A stretch of DNA of 41,554 bases from Lactobacillus sp. (lineage in GTDB: Bacteria; Bacillota; Bacilli; Lactobacillales; Lactobacillaceae): assembly GCA_022651245.1 (NCBI GenBank), contig JALCQM010000027.1, positions 1 to 41,554 on the forward strand. Direction: 5' to 3'. Below are positions 22,453 through 32,577 of the stretch, piece by piece. Under the pieces are notes generated by a model. It was not told the DNA's origin. It worked only from the letters and a program-made list of their open reading frames with translations, and searched no databases. Position numbers and translations under genes: made by a program. How positions within the stretch are numbered: position 1 is the first letter of the stretch; every line of letters begins with the position of its first letter.

Positions 22453-22968
22453 ATGCGATTAGTTGGCGCGCGTGTGATCATTCGTGATTTTACCCAAGCA
22501 GACGTGAGTGATTATCTGCGCTACGCCAGCGACCCTGCGGTGTTGCAGCCGGCCGGGATGCGGACGGTCTTAGACCGGCAGGCGGCGCAGGCGACCTTGC
22601 GGCGGTTTGCGTTGACGCACAGTGATTACGCCGTCGAATATGCCGGCCGGGTGGTGGGCAATATCGGTGTGTACCCGCGGATCCGACCGGACGGGGCACC
22701 TGATTTGACGACGCGCGAGCTGGGGTACGCCTTGGCGCGCGACGTTTGGGGCCAAGGCATCATGTCAGAGGCGGTGGCCCTAATGTGCGCGCATTTATTT
22801 GGCCATGGGATCCAGGCCATTTGGGCGGCGGTGTTTCCGGATAACCAGCGGTCGATCGCACTGTTGACGCGGCAAGGCTTCGATTATCAATTCACGGTAC
22901 CGCTCCCGCCAGGCCTAGGGGAGACGCCGCGCCATGAGGCCTATTACCGGTTGCTGCCAAAGGCATGA
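22453..22968 (+). CDS. GNAT-family N-acetyltransferase (RimJ/RimL-like)
   Basis: 171 residues from the ATG at 22453; GGAGGTGG lies between the earlier ATG (22438) and this one and serves as its ribosome site. The R-L-x-x-A-R-V-I-I-R-D-F start, G-N-I-G-V-Y, E-L-G-Y-A-L-A-R-D-V-W-G-Q-G-I-M-S-E-A (about 93-111, the acetyl-CoA loop) and N-Q-R-S-I-A-L-L-T-R-Q-G-F are typical of the acetyltransferase_3 group. It transfers an acetyl group to an N-terminus or small amine; the target is unknown. Single gene. Confidence 0.88.
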   Translation: MRLVGARVIIRDFTQADVSDYLRYASDPAVLQPAGMRTVLDRQAAQATLRRFALTHSDYAVEYAGRVVGNIGVYPRIRPDGAPDLTTRELGYALARDVWGQGIMSEAVALMCAHLFGHGIQAIWAAVFPDNQRSIALLTRQGFDYQFTVPLPPGLGETPRHEAYYRLLPKA

Positions 22969-23093
22969 AAAGGCGGGATTTTTATTTTCAAGTGGCAGTA
23001 AAATTATTTTTTCATTTCAATTCTAAAAGAGTTGTCGTGGGATGCAATAGATAATGATATACTGAAACCAACATCACAGGTGGAGGTTTCAAC

Positions 23094-23642
23094 ATGAGTT
23101 CCCAAACAGAGTATGAGCAGGTGTACGCGAAGCGTTTAGCGGCGATCGAAAAAGACCCACAATACACGATCCTGTCGAGCATGGATCAACCGATGCAAGG
23201 CGATAAGGCGACGCAATATATTGTCTATACAGACTTTAAGCCTGACAACCAGCAACAAAAAAGCTTTACGGTTTCCGTGTATACCCCATTTGAAAATGTG
23301 GATAAATATGGGCACTCTAAGGCCGACTACCAATCACAATTGCTGTTTGATGTGAATCATTGGCAAAACAAGATGCACATCACGGTGTTAGAAACACTAG
23401 GTTCCGAAAGCCGCCTCGCCTTTTTTGACTTTCAGAACATGGGCTTGGCCCAGTTAGCGCTGAAGGCGTTCATCAATTTGGCACGCAAGGCAGACATTGC
23501 GGTCATCGATGGCAACATCAGTTCGTTTGATAAAGATAATTTTGCCAAGCTCCAACATATTTTTGAAAAGTATCAATTTGAATTCCACGTGGCGGATGCG
23601 ACCCAAGGCATCGGCAAGGTCACGCTGGCATTAGGCGACTAA
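23094..23642 (+). CDS. Hypothetical soluble protein
   Basis: 182 residues; I do not recognise a family. It is soluble, with a mixed composition and no signal peptide or membrane segment. Two halves can be seen: about 1-105 with alternating beta-type stretches (Q-Y-I-V-Y-T-D-F, S-F-T-V-S-V-Y-T-P-F), and about 106-182 with a longer helical segment L-A-Q-L-A-L-K-A-F-I-N-L-A-R-K-A-D. TGGAGG lies 7 nt before the ATG, and TATACT (23058-23063) is a likely -10 box without a good -35. A terminator follows, so it is monocistronic. Confidence 0.75.
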   Translation: MSSQTEYEQVYAKRLAAIEKDPQYTILSSMDQPMQGDKATQYIVYTDFKPDNQQQKSFTVSVYTPFENVDKYGHSKADYQSQLLFDVNHWQNKMHITVLETLGSESRLAFFDFQNMGLAQLALKAFINLARKADIAVIDGNISSFDKDNFAKLQHIFEKYQFEFHVADATQGIGKVTLALGD

Positions 23643-23653
23643 GATCACCACCC

Positions 23654-23681
23654 AAAATCCCCTGCAAACGCAGGGGATTTT
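23654..23681 (+). terminator. Terminator after the 23094 gene
   Basis: Perfect 12-bp stem AAAATCCCCTGC / GCAGGGGATTTT with a 4-nt loop. Confidence 0.93.
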
Positions 23682-24031
23682 GTGGCGTTTAAGGGGTGCA
23701 AACAGAAGTCGGGCGCATACCGATACACGCGGGGCGGATAAAAAAATCATGACCGCGGTGTGAAAAATTAGAAAGCGCCTACATACTCACGTTATTTTGC
23801 AAGTCAGCCCGAGATTGTGAAGGTATAGGTATCTGTGCCAAAATGACAAAATCATGATTCTGAAAGCGACTTGGCGGTGCTTTCATGAGAATTTCGTGTG
23901 CTGGCGGTCAACGGTCAGGCGCGAGTTAAAGCAGTCGTTCACAATTTCAAATAGCACAGAATGTATACAGATTTTAAAATTAAATGAAACAGAAGAAACC
24001 CATAGATACGGCGAAAAAATCATAATTGAGA
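23682..24031 (+). promoter_or_regulatory. Long regulatory region upstream of alsS
   Basis: This 350-nt stretch holds no credible gene. It contains AGAAAGCGCCTACA (23770-23783), matching 12 of 14 cre positions, and the inverted repeat TGAAAGC (23861-23867) with GCTTTCA (23879-23885), which includes another AAAGCG core. The right part turns AT-rich. Together these look like a regulatory region for alsS-aldB; the regulator is unknown. Confidence 0.4.
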
Positions 24032-24059
24032 TTGCAATATAACACAAACGTGGTATGAT
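24032..24059 (+). promoter_or_regulatory. alsS promoter
   Basis: TTGCAA (24032-24037), 16-nt spacer, TATGAT (24054-24059) preceded by TGG (extended -10). It lies 34 nt before the start codon. Confidence 0.75.
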
Positions 24060-24092
24060 TTTGTTACAGATAAAACCAAAAAGGAGTTTGTG

Positions 24093-25772
24093 ATGACAGA
24101 AGAGCAACGCTACGGCGCAGATTTGATTGTCGACAGTCTAGTAAATCATGGGGTCGATTATGTGTTTGGGATCCCAGGGGCAAAGATCGACCGGGTCTTT
24201 GAGAAGTTAGAACACCCCACGAACCCAGACGCGCCCCAATTAGTCGTGGTGCGGCACGAACAAAACGCTGCTTTCATGGCCGCCGGTATCGGCCGGTTGA
24301 CCGGCAAGCCCGGCGTGGTGATGACCACGAGTGGCCCTGGGGCGTCGAACTTGGCGACCGGGTTGGTGACGGCCAACGCTGAAGGTGATCCGGTGCTGGC
24401 CATTTCGGGTCAGGTCAAACGGGCGGATCTGTTGCGCTCTGCACACCAAAGTATGCGTAACGCCGACCTCTTTGCGCCGATCACGAAGTATTCCGCAGAA
24501 GTTCAAGATCCAGATAATGTCAGTGAGATCATCGCCAATGCCTACCAGGCGGCTGAATCTGGCAAGCAAGGTGCCAGCTTCATCTCGGTGCCTCAAGACG
24601 TCACGGATGCGCCGGTGTCCAGTCAGGCGATCAAGCGGCTGAAGGCGCCGAAGTTAGGCCCGGCTAGTCCAGAAGATATGACCTACCTGGCGCGGCAGAT
24701 CAAAGACGCGCAGATGCCGGTACTGTTGTTGGGGATGCGGGCGAGCTCGCAAGAAGTGACGCAAGCGATCCGCGGTTTGTTGGCGGTCACCGAACTGCCC
24801 GTCGTGGAAACCTTCCAAGGGGCCGGGATCGTCTCGCACGCCCAAGAAGACAACTTCTTCGGCCGTGTCGGTTTGTTCCGGAACCAACCCGGGGATCAAC
24901 TGCTGCAAGATAGTGACTTGGTGATCGCGATCGGGTACGACCCAGTCGAATACGAACCGCGTAACTGGAATCAAGATGGGCAAGCACGGATCATTGTGAT
25001 CGACTCGGCACCGGCTGAGATCGATCACAATTTCCAGCCGGAAACGGAATTGATCGGCGACATTTCTCAGACCTTAGACGTTTTGGTGCCACTGTTACGC
25101 GGCTACCAAGTTTCGCCGGCAGCCAAGCCTGTGCTGGATGCCTTGCAAGAAAAGCTACACGAACGCGACGTGCCACCGGCCGTGGAAAATCAAACGTACA
25201 GTCACCCGCTGAGCATCGTGGCAGAACTGCAAAAGCGCGTGGATGACCACATGACGGTGGCGGTCGACGTCGGTAGTTTCTATATTTGGATGGCGCGCCA
25301 CTTCCGCAGCTACGAACCCCGCCGCTTGCTGTTTTCAAACGGCATGCAGACGCTTGGGGTGGCCTTACCATGGGCGATCGCGGCGACGTTGGTGCGGCCG
25401 AATGAGAAAGCCGTGTCGATTTCTGGTGACGGTGGTTTCTTGTTCTCCTCACAAGAATTAGAGACCGCGGTGCGCCTTCATGCCAACATTGTGCATATTA
25501 TTTGGAACGATGGCCACTATGATATGGTAAAATTTCAAGAAGAGATGAAATATGGCGGGCACAATGCCGGTGTTGATTTTGGCCCCGTCGATTTCGTGAA
25601 GTATGCCGAGAGCTTCGGTGCAAAGGGCCTGCGAGTCAACACGCCAGCAGACTTGGGGCGCGTCTTAGACGAAGCCTTTGCCAGTGATGGCCCGGTCGTG
25701 GTCGACATTCCAGTCGATTATTCGGACAACCCGGCGCTCGGTCAAGCGATGTTACCGGATCAATTCTACTAA
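24093..25772 (+). CDS. alsS: Catabolic alpha-acetolactate synthase
   Basis: 559 residues from the ATG at 24093, 6 nt after AAGGAG; a GTG one codon earlier is open but poorly spaced. The N-terminal TPP domain has [11 protein letters not shown] with Glu 56; the C-terminal TPP motif runs [14 protein letters not shown] to I-I-W-N-D. The sequence [12 protein letters not shown] and the pairing with acetolactate decarboxylase mark it as the catabolic AlsS rather than an FAD-containing IlvB. It joins two pyruvates to 2-acetolactate with loss of CO2, in the cytoplasm. aldB follows after 34 nt. The route removes excess pyruvate and protons. Confidence 0.93.
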   Translation: MTEEQRYGADLIVDSLVNHGVDYVFGIPGAKIDRVFEKLEHPTNPDAPQLVVVRHEQNAAFMAAGIGRLTGKPGVVMTTSGPGASNLATGLVTANAEGDPVLAISGQVKRADLLRSAHQSMRNADLFAPITKYSAEVQDPDNVSEIIANAYQAAESGKQGASFISVPQDVTDAPVSSQAIKRLKAPKLGPASPEDMTYLARQIKDAQMPVLLLGMRASSQEVTQAIRGLLAVTELPVVETFQGAGIVSHAQEDNFFGRVGLFRNQPGDQLLQDSDLVIAIGYDPVEYEPRNWNQDGQARIIVIDSAPAEIDHNFQPETELIGDISQTLDVLVPLLRGYQVSPAAKPVLDALQEKLHERDVPPAVENQTYSHPLSIVAELQKRVDDHMTVAVDVGSFYIWMARHFRSYEPRRLLFSNGMQTLGVALPWAIAATLVRPNEKAVSISGDGGFLFSSQELETAVRLHANIVHIIWNDGHYDMVKFQEEMKYGGHNAGVDFGPVDFVKYAESFGAKGLRVNTPADLGRVLDEAFASDGPVVVDIPVDYSDNPALGQAMLPDQFY

Positions 25773-25806
25773 AACGCAACCTGATCACACCTAATAGGAG
25801 GTAGCT

Positions 25807-26514
25807 ATGAGTCAGTTATTGTATCAACACGGCACTTTGGCAAACTTGGTACCGGGGTTATTTGCGGGCACCATGACCATTGGAGAGTTGATGCGTCATG
25901 GCGATACCGGCATTGGCACCTTGGCCGGCTTAGACGGGGAATTAGTGATCTTAGACGGCGTGGTTTACCAAGTGGCCGCTAGCGGCAAGGTCCGCGTGGT
26001 CCAACCAGAAGAGAAGTTACCATTTGCCAACGTGCATTATGCGCGCTTCAATACCGTCGGCAAGCTGAAAAACGTTACGGATTCGCAACTGCGGCCGACG
26101 ATCGAAAGCACGTTGACGACGGTGAACACCTTCGCCGGCGTGAAAATGCACGGCCACTTCAGCCACGTCCAGACCCGGGTGGTTTGCGCCCAACAAGCGC
26201 CATACCCGACGTTGAGGGCGACGGCAGAAGAGCAGGCACTGTTTGAAAAAGATGACGTTGACGGCACGGTCGTTGGTTACTTCACACCGTTATTGTATGC
26301 TGGTGTCGCGGCACCGGGCTTCCACTTGCATTTTTTGAGTGATGATCACACCTTCGGCGGACACTTGCTCAGCCTAGACGTGACCGAAGCCGAGCTCGGA
26401 ATCCAGACCTTTAGTGACTTGCGGTTGCATCTACCGGTCGAAGACGCCGCATTCAAGCAAGAAGACTTTGACGAAACCAAGATCGTCAAAGACATCATGG
26501 TCGCAGAAGGTTAA
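25807..26514 (+). CDS. aldB: Alpha-acetolactate decarboxylase
   Basis: 235 residues, the usual length. The zinc site is visible as H-L-H-F-L-S-D-D-H-T-F-G-G-H (about 177-190, His-x-His plus a distal His), and G-T-L-A-G-L-D-G-E-L and R-P-T-I-E-S-T-L are conserved blocks. It converts 2-acetolactate to (R)-acetoin and CO2. It lies 34 nt after alsS with AGGAGG before the ATG, so the two form an operon for acetoin production from pyruvate. No obvious terminator separates it from the downstream lysine riboswitch. Confidence 0.95.
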   Translation: MSQLLYQHGTLANLVPGLFAGTMTIGELMRHGDTGIGTLAGLDGELVILDGVVYQVAASGKVRVVQPEEKLPFANVHYARFNTVGKLKNVTDSQLRPTIESTLTTVNTFAGVKMHGHFSHVQTRVVCAQQAPYPTLRATAEEQALFEKDDVDGTVVGYFTPLLYAGVAAPGFHLHFLSDDHTFGGHLLSLDVTEAELGIQTFSDLRLHLPVEDAAFKQEDFDETKIVKDIMVAEG

Positions 26515-26574
26515 TGAGAAGCATATGAGAGCCGGTGGCAGCGCTGCTGGATCTTTGATACACTATTTAGCGCA

Positions 26575-26798
26575 TATAGTTAGAGGTCGCATTCGCCATC
26601 AGTCCGTCGGGTTGCAAGCTGTCGCTTGAGTACCCCGGCCAAAAGGGGCGCGTGCCGAAAGCCGCGGCGACGACAGCGCCGCGACTTGGGGCGAGTTGGG
26701 AATACCACTCGCACTGTCGCCAGTAGGCGGTGCGCTAATTTGTTCGAGGGAGTCTTCATTGAGCTGATTGGCGGGAGCCGATCGGCTTTTTTTGTGGC
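26575..26798 (+). promoter_or_regulatory. Lysine riboswitch (L box) controlling lysP
   Basis: Conserved L-box elements occur in the right order: AGAGGTCGC (26582-26590), GAGTA (26628-26632), AGGGG (26644-26648), GCCGAAA (26654-26660), TTGGG (26686-26690) and ACTGTC (26713-26718), in a multi-stem fold of about 180 nt. It is followed by a terminator, AGCTGAT (26762-26768) with ATCGGCT (26781-26787) and seven T. Lysine binding should favour termination and so shut off lysine uptake when lysine is abundant. An open frame reading through this region is not a gene. Confidence 0.88.
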
Positions 26799-26823
26799 TA
26801 ACGAAGGAAAAGGGAGTATTTTT

Positions 26824-28278
26824 TTGGCAGACAAAACGCAACAAAATCAGGTGAGCCGCGAGCTGAAGACCCGCCACCTGTCGATGATCGCCTTAGGTGG
26901 GAGTATCGGAACGGGCCTGTTCGTCGCCAGTGGCAGTGCCATCGCCGGCGCCGGTCCTGGCGGGGCAATCCTGGCGTACATGGGGATCGGCATCATGGTC
27001 TTCTTCTTGATGACTAGCCTCGGGGAAATGGCGACGTACATCCCGGTATCGGGATCGTTTTCGGAATACGCTAGCCGCTTTGTCGATCCGGCGGTCGGTT
27101 TCGCACTCGGGTGGAACTACTGGTTCAACTGGGCGATCACCGTGGCGGTCGATATTGCGACGACGGCGATCGTGATGCATTTTTGGCTGCCGGCGGTGCC
27201 GGGGTGGGTGTTTAGCCTCAGTTTTTTGGCGTTGATCTTCTTGATCAATATTATTTCGGTCAAGTCGTTCGGCGAAACTGAATACTGGCTGTCGCTGGTC
27301 AAAGTGATCACGGTGTTGGTGTTTTTGGTCGTCGGGGTCTTAACGATCATCGGGATCCTCGGCGGTCATCCCATCGGCCTCGCCAACTACACCTATAAGG
27401 CCGCGCCGTTTGTTGGCGGCTTGCCGGCGACGTTGTCGGTCTTCGTCGTGGCGGGCTTCTCCTTTCAAGGCACCGAACTGATCGGCATCACCGCCGGCGA
27501 ATCCGAAACCCCTGAAACCAGTATCCCTAAGGCGATCAAGCAAGTCTTTTGGCGGATCTTGTTGTTTTACATTTTAGCGATCGCCGTGATCGCGGCGATC
27601 ATTCCGTACACCAGCCCGAACTTGTTAGGTTCTGGAGCCAGTGACGTGGCAATTTCGCCGTTCACGCTGGTGTTTAAGCGCATCGGCTTGGCCGGGGCGG
27701 CGTCGGTGATGAACGCGGTTATTTTGACGTCCGTGCTGTCCAGCGCGAACTCAGGGATGTACGCGTCAACGCGAATGCTGTGGGCGATGGGGAATTCAGG
27801 TTTTGCCCCACGGATCTTTGGCAAAACGAACAACCGCGGCGTGCCACTACCGGCGCTTTTGGCCACAACGGCAGTCGGCGCGTTGACCTTTTTGTCGAGT
27901 ATCATGGGCCCTAACGTCTACCAGCTGTTAGTCGCGGCGAGTGGCTTGACCGGTTTCTTGGCGTGGTTGGGGATCGCGGTGTCGCATTATCGCTTCCGAC
28001 GTGCGTTCATCAAGCAAGGCCACCAGGTGTCAGAGCTGGTGTATCATGCCCGGTGGTTCCCAATCGGGCCGATCTTAGCAATCATCATGAGTGTGATCGT
28101 GATCGCCGGCCAAGATCTCAACGCGGTGACGCACTTCGCCTGGGATCACCTATTGATCTCGTACATGTCCATCCCGTTATTTTTGCTCTTGATGATTTGG
28201 TATAAGGTCAAACATAAGACGCATTTGATCCCGCTGGAAGAGGTCGATTTGACGCCACACCGGGAGCATCGCCAATAG
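26824..28278 (+). CDS. lysP: Lysine-specific amino acid permease (APC family)
   Basis: 484 residues beginning at the TTG at 26824, which lies 7 nt after AAAGGGAG; the frame is open upstream to an ATG at 26626, but that part overlaps the riboswitch and terminator. The sequence shows L-K-T-R-H-L-S-M-I-A-L-G-G-S-I-G-T-G-L-F (about 14-33), the APC consensus at the first membrane segment, then about 12 segments, and F-S-F-Q-G-T-E-L-I-G-I-T-A-G-E-S, typical of the LysP/AAT group. With the lysine riboswitch before it, the substrate is very likely lysine, imported with protons. A terminator follows. Confidence 0.9.
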   Translation: MADKTQQNQVSRELKTRHLSMIALGGSIGTGLFVASGSAIAGAGPGGAILAYMGIGIMVFFLMTSLGEMATYIPVSGSFSEYASRFVDPAVGFALGWNYWFNWAITVAVDIATTAIVMHFWLPAVPGWVFSLSFLALIFLINIISVKSFGETEYWLSLVKVITVLVFLVVGVLTIIGILGGHPIGLANYTYKAAPFVGGLPATLSVFVVAGFSFQGTELIGITAGESETPETSIPKAIKQVFWRILLFYILAIAVIAAIIPYTSPNLLGSGASDVAISPFTLVFKRIGLAGAASVMNAVILTSVLSSANSGMYASTRMLWAMGNSGFAPRIFGKTNNRGVPLPALLATTAVGALTFLSSIMGPNVYQLLVAASGLTGFLAWLGIAVSHYRFRRAFIKQGHQVSELVYHARWFPIGPILAIIMSVIVIAGQDLNAVTHFAWDHLLISYMSIPLFLLLMIWYKVKHKTHLIPLEEVDLTPHREHRQ

Positions 28279-28285
28279 TATTGAC

Positions 28286-28334
28286 ACGCCTCGCCTCGAG
28301 ATTTTGTTAGGAAATCTCAAGGCGAGGCGTTTTT
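28286..28334 (+). terminator. Terminator after lysP
   Basis: Near-perfect 19-nt arms (28286-28304 and 28312-28330, one mismatch), followed by T run. Confidence 0.93.
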
Positions 28335-28414
28335 GAATCGGTGCTTGAACCGGTTTGACAGCGCTTTCTGCTGTCGCTAAAATAGTCTCAGAAGCTGGAG
28401 ATGGGGGCATTAAG

Positions 28415-29203
28415 ATGCGGATCACACCAGAAATCAAAGTTTATCTTTATTTATTGACGCAAGCAGACGCCCAGCAAGTGGTCACGGACCGAATTTGGCA
28501 AGAGCGGTACCATTTTGATGCGCCTAAGTGGCTGGTGAGGCTCAAGCGCCGGCGCTACTTGCAAGCGTTAGGAACGACCGGCTACGCCTTGACGCCAAAA
28601 GGGCAAGCGGCGCTGAAGAATATCGAAGAGTGGCTATGGATCCATGAGTATTACCTCCCGGGAGTGATCGACTTTGCCGTGGCCAAGAAGCGCCAGGCGC
28701 ACACGGCCCTCAGCGGCTATTCGCTATTGGTCAGCTTGATCGAGGCGGCGAAACAACGCGTCGGCGATGATCAAGACTACTTGGCGATCTTATTGCGGCA
28801 CCAATTGAAGCTTGAGTTTGGGACACAGCATGACCAAGCGGCGTTGGCCACGCTGATGCAGTTGATTGATAGTGAACTCGATACCATGCCACCCGATCTA
28901 ACGGTGAGCGGCAGTTATCAGCACTCTTGGGCGAAGGTGACCGCCTTTGAAAAAGAGCGCCTGACGCGCTTATTAGGCCGATTGGGGTTGACTGTCGCTG
29001 ATTTTGAGATGATGTTTGCCGATTGGCTGCAAAACCACCCTTCCCGCGGGCGCTTCTTTACGAATTTTGAGAAAATGACGATCGTCATGTACGAACTCGG
29101 CCATGCCCACGACCGCTTAGATACCTTATACCAAACCGCGGCGGCGCGTTATCGCCGCCATCACCAATCAGGACCGTCACCGTCAGCGCCAGAAGCGGGG
29201 TAA
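28415..29203 (+). CDS. Hypothetical protein
   Basis: 262 residues from the ATG at 28415; an earlier ATG at 28355 is open but has no ribosome site and lies next to the terminator. I do not recognise the family. The N-terminal 80 residues suggest a winged-helix-like unit (V-T-D-R-I-W-Q-E-R-Y-H, L-K-R-R-R-Y-L-Q-A-L, T-P-K-G-Q-A-A-L-K-N-I). The remainder is mainly helical, with a coiled region in F-E-K-E-R-L-T-R-L-L-G-R-L and a Pro/Ser-rich tail. No membrane segment. It might be a DNA-binding or protein-interacting regulator, but this is only a shape impression. Single gene with its own terminator. Confidence 0.7.
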   Translation: MRITPEIKVYLYLLTQADAQQVVTDRIWQERYHFDAPKWLVRLKRRRYLQALGTTGYALTPKGQAALKNIEEWLWIHEYYLPGVIDFAVAKKRQAHTALSGYSLLVSLIEAAKQRVGDDQDYLAILLRHQLKLEFGTQHDQAALATLMQLIDSELDTMPPDLTVSGSYQHSWAKVTAFEKERLTRLLGRLGLTVADFEMMFADWLQNHPSRGRFFTNFEKMTIVMYELGHAHDRLDTLYQTAAARYRRHHQSGPSPSAPEAG

Positions 29204-29218
29204 GCCCCGGAGTTTACC

Positions 29219-29265
29219 AGTGCCAATGAGGATTTTTCTAATTTAATCCTGATTGGCACTTTTTG
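29219..29265 (+). terminator. Terminator after the 28415 gene
   Basis: AGTGCCAATGAGGAT (29219-29233) pairs with ATCCTGATTGGCACT (29246-29260, one mismatch), followed by TTTTTG. Confidence 0.92.
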
Positions 29266-29549
29266 TGTCATGAAAATGTGAGAACGATGAACAAAAATCT
29301 CCGGACACTGCATATCGATTATGGCAAATGAGAGAAAACTGTGAGAGTCACACGGCTTTTTTTTGAAAAAAACGTTTTTTGACGAATATTGTTATATCAA
29401 CGATTAAAAGCCTATTTGAATTAATTACGGCAAAAAAATAAAAAACTTTGCTCAGGGAGGTTGACAATTCATGAAAGTATAGTAAATTTATAGACATGAT
29501 TTCTAATCAAAGACTAATTTGGTTTTAATCATGGGAAGGAGGTGACTCA
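29266..29549 (+). promoter_or_regulatory. AT-rich upstream region of ilvB
   Basis: No gene is seen in these 284 nt. A consensus TTGACA (29461-29466) with TAAATT 16 nt later is the best promoter candidate. TGTGA-gag-TCACA (29340-29352) is a short inverted repeat. No T-box (GGTGG-ACCGCG) is present, unusual for a branched-chain amino acid locus in Firmicutes. No clear CodY box was found either. GGAAGGAGGTGA immediately precedes the ilvB start. Confidence 0.4.
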
Positions 29550-31265
29550 ATGCAACAGAAACAGTCAAGTAAGCCACAGCTTAGCGATGCAGAACAGCTC
29601 AGCGGTGCTGAAATACTAATCGATGCACTGGTCAAAGAACAAGCAAACGTGGTCTTCGGTTATCCGGGTGGCGCCATCTTGCCAGAATATGATGTGATGT
29701 ATCAAAAACACTTCAATAATATTCTCGTCAGGCATGAACAAGGCGCGGCCCACGCCGCCGAAGGGTACGCGAAGTCTACCGGCCAAACCGGTGTCGTCTT
29801 TGTCACCAGCGGTCCAGGCGCGACTAACGCCATTACCGGGATCGCTGATGGGATGCGCGACTCGGTGCCGATGGTGATCTTTACCGGGCAAGTCGGGACG
29901 GCGATGATCGGCACGGATGCCTTCCAAGAAGTCGACATCCTCAGCCTCACCAAGTCGGTGACCAAGGCCGGTTTTCAACCGCGCCGCATCGAAGACGTTG
30001 CCGCAACGGTCGCCCAGGCTTTTGCCATCGCGACCAGCGGCCGCAAAGGCCCGGTCGTTGTCGATCTACCGAAGAATGTGATGTCGGGTAAGATCGCCCC
30101 GTCGGCCATTGCTGCTAAGCCCAAAGCGCCTCAAGCGCCACAGCTTAGTGAGCAGGCCAAAGCTGAGCTCCATGCGCTGATGTCCGCCTTACATAAGGCG
30201 AATAAACCACTATTGATCGCAGGCGGCGGTGTCGTTTCTGCTCAGGCTAGTCCTGAGTTTAACGAATTCGCCCATCAACATCAGATCCCAGCGGTTGCCA
30301 CACTATTAGGTCTCGGCGTGATGCCGAATACCGACCCCTTGTTCATGGGGATGGCGGGCATGCACGGATCATTCGCGGCCAACATGGCCTTGCACAACTG
30401 CGATCTGCTGATCAACGTGGGCTGCCGGTTCGAAGATCGGTTCGCACCGAACACCCGGCGTTTTGCACCAAACGCCGAAGTGGCCCACATCGACATCGAT
30501 CCTCACGAGATCGGGAAGATCATCAAGACGACCTACGGCATCGTTGCCGATGCCAAGCAAGCCTTGAATGAAATGTTGACCAGCGACTCTTCGGCGACAC
30601 ACCACCTTGAGTGGGTCGACGAATGTCGCGATCGCAGGCATGCACATCCGTATCACTACAACCACGAAGACGGCAAGATCAAACCACAACAGCTGATCGA
30701 AGAAGTGGGTGCATTGACTGAAGGTAAGGCATACGTCGTGACTGATGTGGGCCAACACCAAATGTGGGCCGCACAGTATTACCCGTATACGTTCCCTGGT
30801 CAGCTCGTGACCAGTGGGGGGTTAGGCACCATGGGCTTCGGCCTACCGGCAGCCATCGGGACACAATTTGCCCATCCTGATCAAACCATCATCCTGATCA
30901 CAGGGGATGGGAGCTTGCAGATGACCAGTGAAGAAATGGACGTGCTCAGTGCTTACGGCTTGAACGTCAAGGTGATCTTGTTGAACAACGGGACGCTTGG
31001 CATGGTTCGCCAGTGGCAGGATCTCTTCTACGACGAACGGCGCTCACAAACCGTTTTCCATGAGCAACCGGATTTTCAAAAACTGGCGCAAGCCTACGGG
31101 ATTGAAAATTATCTGTTAGATCCTAACGGCGACTGGAAGCACATGCTTCAGGATGCATTATCTTCAGAACACTCCGCTTTGATCGAAGTGCCGATCCCTA
31201 AGTTGGAAGCGGTCAGTCCCATGATCGCGCCGGGTCAGTCGAATGACCATATGATGGGGATCTAA
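29550..31265 (+). CDS. ilvB: Acetolactate synthase large subunit (biosynthetic type)
   Basis: 571 residues. The TPP-activating Glu 63 lies in V-R-H-E-Q-G-A-A-H-A-A-E-G, V-F-G-Y-P-G-G-A-I-L-P is the IlvB start block, and I-T-G-D-G-S-L-Q-M to L-L-N-N-G-T-L-G-M-V-R-Q-W-Q is the C-terminal TPP motif. It condenses two pyruvates to 2-acetolactate, or pyruvate and 2-oxobutyrate to acetohydroxybutyrate, for valine, leucine and isoleucine. The regulatory small subunit IlvN, which normally follows, is absent: ilvC comes next after 94 nt. It may lack feedback control, or ilvN may be elsewhere. Distinct from the catabolic AlsS 5 kb upstream. Confidence 0.92.
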   Translation: MQQKQSSKPQLSDAEQLSGAEILIDALVKEQANVVFGYPGGAILPEYDVMYQKHFNNILVRHEQGAAHAAEGYAKSTGQTGVVFVTSGPGATNAITGIADGMRDSVPMVIFTGQVGTAMIGTDAFQEVDILSLTKSVTKAGFQPRRIEDVAATVAQAFAIATSGRKGPVVVDLPKNVMSGKIAPSAIAAKPKAPQAPQLSEQAKAELHALMSALHKANKPLLIAGGGVVSAQASPEFNEFAHQHQIPAVATLLGLGVMPNTDPLFMGMAGMHGSFAANMALHNCDLLINVGCRFEDRFAPNTRRFAPNAEVAHIDIDPHEIGKIIKTTYGIVADAKQALNEMLTSDSSATHHLEWVDECRDRRHAHPYHYNHEDGKIKPQQLIEEVGALTEGKAYVVTDVGQHQMWAAQYYPYTFPGQLVTSGGLGTMGFGLPAAIGTQFAHPDQTIILITGDGSLQMTSEEMDVLSAYGLNVKVILLNNGTLGMVRQWQDLFYDERRSQTVFHEQPDFQKLAQAYGIENYLLDPNGDWKHMLQDALSSEHSALIEVPIPKLEAVSPMIAPGQSNDHMMGI

Positions 31266-31341
31266 CGTGTTCTGACTCGTTGCAGTGACGACATCATGCT
31301 TCAAAGGAACCGAATAAGTTGATTATTAATTGAATGGATAA

Positions 31342-32382
<1,041 letters not shown>

Positions 32383-32405
32383 GCATTTTTCCTATACGGC
32401 AGCAT

Positions 32406-32445
32406 AAAAGGGCCGCTGGTCACGCTTCGTGGCCGCGGCTCTTTT
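32406..32445 (+). terminator. Terminator after ilvC
   Basis: AAAAGGGCCGC pairs with GCGGCTCTTTT, with an inner GGTCACG/CGTGGCC stem. A modest T run ends it. Confidence 0.8.
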
Positions 32446-32457
32446 ACCGCAACAATG

Positions 32458-32536
32458 ACTCAAGGTCGCTCGCCTTAGAGGCGAGTACCGCTTAGCGCAA
32501 GTGCCGGCGTTAAGCGGTGCTCACCGCAACTTGGGT
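32458..32536 (+). ncRNA. Possible three-way-junction leader RNA before ilvA
   Basis: Three stems fit together: P1 ACTCAAG (32458-32464) with CTTGGGT (32530-32536), using one G-U pair; P2 CTCGCCT (32469-32475) with AGGCGAG (32479-32485); and P3 ACCGCTTA (32487-32494) with TAAGCGGT (32511-32518). P2 and P3 are perfect. It lies between the ilvC terminator and the ilvA ribosome site. No known riboswitch class recognised. Confidence 0.4.
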
Positions 32537-32577
32537 AGCACACATTAATAGAACCAAAAGAAAGGATGGTGGCGAAT

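Noticed and set aside
26626-26823. N-terminal extension of the lysine permease
   Set aside because: It translates the lysine riboswitch and its terminator; the protein homologous to permeases begins at the TTG at 26824.
29266-29549. T-box or CodY box upstream of ilvB
   Set aside because: No T-box core sequence, and no good match to the CodY palindrome was found.
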